A program made the translations under genes and the position numbers. From the NCBI GenBank assembly GCA_021107335.1, contig JAIOSZ010000193.1:1-7198 (forward strand): a stretch of 7,198 bases of DNA, in the 5' to 3' direction. The stretch comes from Desulfuromonadaceae bacterium (lineage in GTDB: Bacteria; Desulfobacterota; Desulfuromonadia; Desulfuromonadales; Syntrophotaleaceae). The notes under the pieces were generated by a model. The model searched no databases, was not told the DNA's origin, and saw only the letters and a program-made list of their open reading frames with translations. Positions 5,874 through 7,198 of this stretch are shown here, piece by piece; position 1 is the first letter of the stretch, and every line of letters begins with the position of its first letter.

Positions 5874-7198
5874 ATGGCAAAACCTGCCAAACATCTACCG
5901 GTTATTGCTGGAATTGCTGTCTTTCTTCTGGCTTTGGCCATCGGTAAATATCTGGTAATCCTTGAACAGGACCGTGACCACCAGGCGCTGCACCTGCAAC
6001 AGCAGGCTTCGATCAGCCTGGTGCGAGCCAAACTTGAGACAGAGATCAACAGCACCATGTTTCTGGCCCTGGGCCTAAGCTCCTTTGTCGCGGCCTCACC
6101 CGACTTCACTCCCGGCCAGTTCGAACAAATGGCCGCCATGCTCCTGCGCCTGCGGCCAACCATCCGCAATATCGGCCTGGCACCGGACAATGTCATCCGC
6201 TATGTCTATCCCCTGGCAGGCAACCGCAAGGCCCTTGGCCTGAGCTACCTGGAGCACCCCGTCCAGCGACAGGCGGTGTTGCGCATGATGGAGGACAAAC
6301 AACCGCTCATTGCCGGCCCCTTTCCTCTGGTTCAGGGGGGCGAGGGACTGATCAACCGGATCCCTATCTGTCCCAGCGACTCACAGGGCCAGACCTATTA
6401 CTGGGGCCTGGCTTCGGTGGTGGTCGACCCGCTGCCGATCTATGCCGCTGCAGGCCTTGACAACCCCCAATTCCATTTCGCCCTGAGGGGTAAAGACGCC
6501 AAAGGCGCTCAGGGAGAGATGATCCGCGGGGATGCAAGCCTATTCGATGACCCCCATGCCGTAGTCATGGATGTGGTCGTACCCGGCGGTCGCTGGCAAC
6601 TGGCCGGGCGACCGGCAGCGGTCAACCCCGGACAAGCCGTCGCGGATATTTTTTTCACTCTGATACCCTGGCTGTTTGCGTTCCTCTGCGGCCTGATGAC
6701 TTACCTGATTGTCCGGGCGAATCTTAAGGTCCGCGCCCTGGCCCTGCACGATTCCCTGACCGGGATTCCCAACCGGCGCTATCTGCAACGAATGGCCGAA
6801 AGGCAAATCGCACAATCACGCCGTAGCGGCAGACCCTTTGCGGTGCTCCATCTCGATATTGACGATTTTAAACTGGTAAACGACCGTCACGGCCACAAAG
6901 CTGGGGATCAAGGCCTGATCTTCGCCGCCCGGCAGGCTCAGGAAACCCTCCGTTCAGCTGATTTTATTGCCCGGGTTGGAGGCGATGAATTCATCGTTCT
7001 GCTGACCGATACGGCCAGCGACGAACGTTTGCACACATTGATCGACAGGCTTCGGTCCAGCATGTGCAGCCCCTTTGGCTACGACGGCAAAAACCTCTCC
7101 CTGCAGATCAGTATTGGTTGGGCCACTTTCCCCGCTGAGGGCCAAAACCTCGACCTGCTGGTTAGAAATGCCGATAAAAAAATGTACCAACAGAAAAG
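5874..7198 (+). CDS. Membrane-bound CHASE-domain diguanylate cyclase (3' truncated)
   Basis: An inner-membrane sensor enzyme that makes cyclic di-GMP from two GTP; 441 residues are visible before the right edge. Transmembrane helices at about 9-30 and 258-280 flank a periplasmic domain matching CHASE: FTPGQFEQM (78-86), then VYPLAGNRKALGLSYL (111-126) and later NRIPICP (161-167). The cytoplasmic GGDEF domain starts at about 290 with HDSLTGIPNRRYL (292-304). LDIDDFKLVND (327-337) holds the metal-binding acids, and GGDEF itself is intact at 369-373. The inhibitory RxxD site is present (RSAD, 360-363), five residues before GGDEF, which suggests product feedback. SIGWATFP (413-420) and NADKKMYQQK (432-441) show that only the last residues of the domain are missing; whether an EAL or other domain follows is unknown. 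The ATG at 5874 has AAGAG (5861-5865) eight bases upstream. An in-frame ATG at 5856 is possible but has no visible ribosome-binding site. The ligand of the CHASE domain is unknown. Confidence 0.93.
   Translation, partial: MAKPAKHLPVIAGIAVFLLALAIGKYLVILEQDRDHQALHLQQQASISLVRAKLETEINSTMFLALGLSSFVAASPDFTPGQFEQMAAMLLRLRPTIRNIGLAPDNVIRYVYPLAGNRKALGLSYLEHPVQRQAVLRMMEDKQPLIAGPFPLVQGGEGLINRIPICPSDSQGQTYYWGLASVVVDPLPIYAAAGLDNPQFHFALRGKDAKGAQGEMIRGDASLFDDPHAVVMDVVVPGGRWQLAGRPAAVNPGQAVADIFFTLIPWLFAFLCGLMTYLIVRANLKVRALALHDSLTGIPNRRYLQRMAERQIAQSRRSGRPFAVLHLDIDDFKLVNDRHGHKAGDQGLIFAARQAQETLRSADFIARVGGDEFIVLLTDTASDERLHTLIDRLRSSMCSPFGYDGKNLSLQISIGWATFPAEGQNLDLLVRNADKKMYQQK

Noticed and set aside
5849..6196. 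115-codon minus-strand frame over the CHASE-GGDEF start
   Set aside because: It is antisense to a gene with clear transmembrane and CHASE signatures and has no recognisable motif of its own.

Overview
The window looks like ordinary chromosome from a moderately GC-rich anaerobic or microaerophilic bacterium. Three things point toward the Desulfuromonadales-type deltaproteobacteria (Geobacter, Pelobacter and Desulfuromonas relatives): a two-subunit 2-oxoacid:ferredoxin oxidoreductase, an ACT-containing GlnE-like protein, and a CHASE-GGDEF signalling protein. This is inference from family resemblance, not a database match. No mobile element, CRISPR array, rRNA or tRNA is visible.

Layout. (1) Positions 2-628 (+) are the C-terminal part of an Amt-family ammonium transporter, cut by the left edge and closed by a strong intrinsic terminator at 669-708. 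(2) Positions 827-3439 (+) hold a two-gene operon, korA-korB, encoding the alpha (with fused gamma domain) and beta subunits of a thiamine-pyrophosphate 2-oxoacid:ferredoxin oxidoreductase. It is closed by a perfect 13-bp hairpin at 3566-3596. (3) Positions 3621-5681 (-) run convergently and encode a 686-residue protein with two N-terminal ACT domains and one GlnE-type nucleotidyltransferase module. This differs from both classical GlnE and classical GlnD. (4) Positions 5874-7198 (+) are divergent from it and encode a membrane-anchored CHASE-GGDEF diguanylate cyclase cut by the right edge. The 192-bp divergent intergenic region must hold promoters for both genes and also contains a 21-codon reading frame of unknown status.

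How the genes may work together. Amt imports or senses ammonium. The ACT-GlnE-like protein is probably a regulatory nucleotidyltransferase of nitrogen metabolism. The oxidoreductase interconverts a 2-oxoacid and an acyl-CoA with ferredoxin, and 2-oxoglutarate is one possible substrate and is also the carbon-side signal for nitrogen control. A carbon/nitrogen theme is therefore plausible, but each gene block has its own terminator, so the link is proximity rather than a shared transcript.

The most notable observations are the ACT-ACT-GlnE architecture, with D-x-E instead of D-x-D at the catalytic motif, and the beta subunit lacking a cysteine at the expected third position of the iron-sulfur ligand set.
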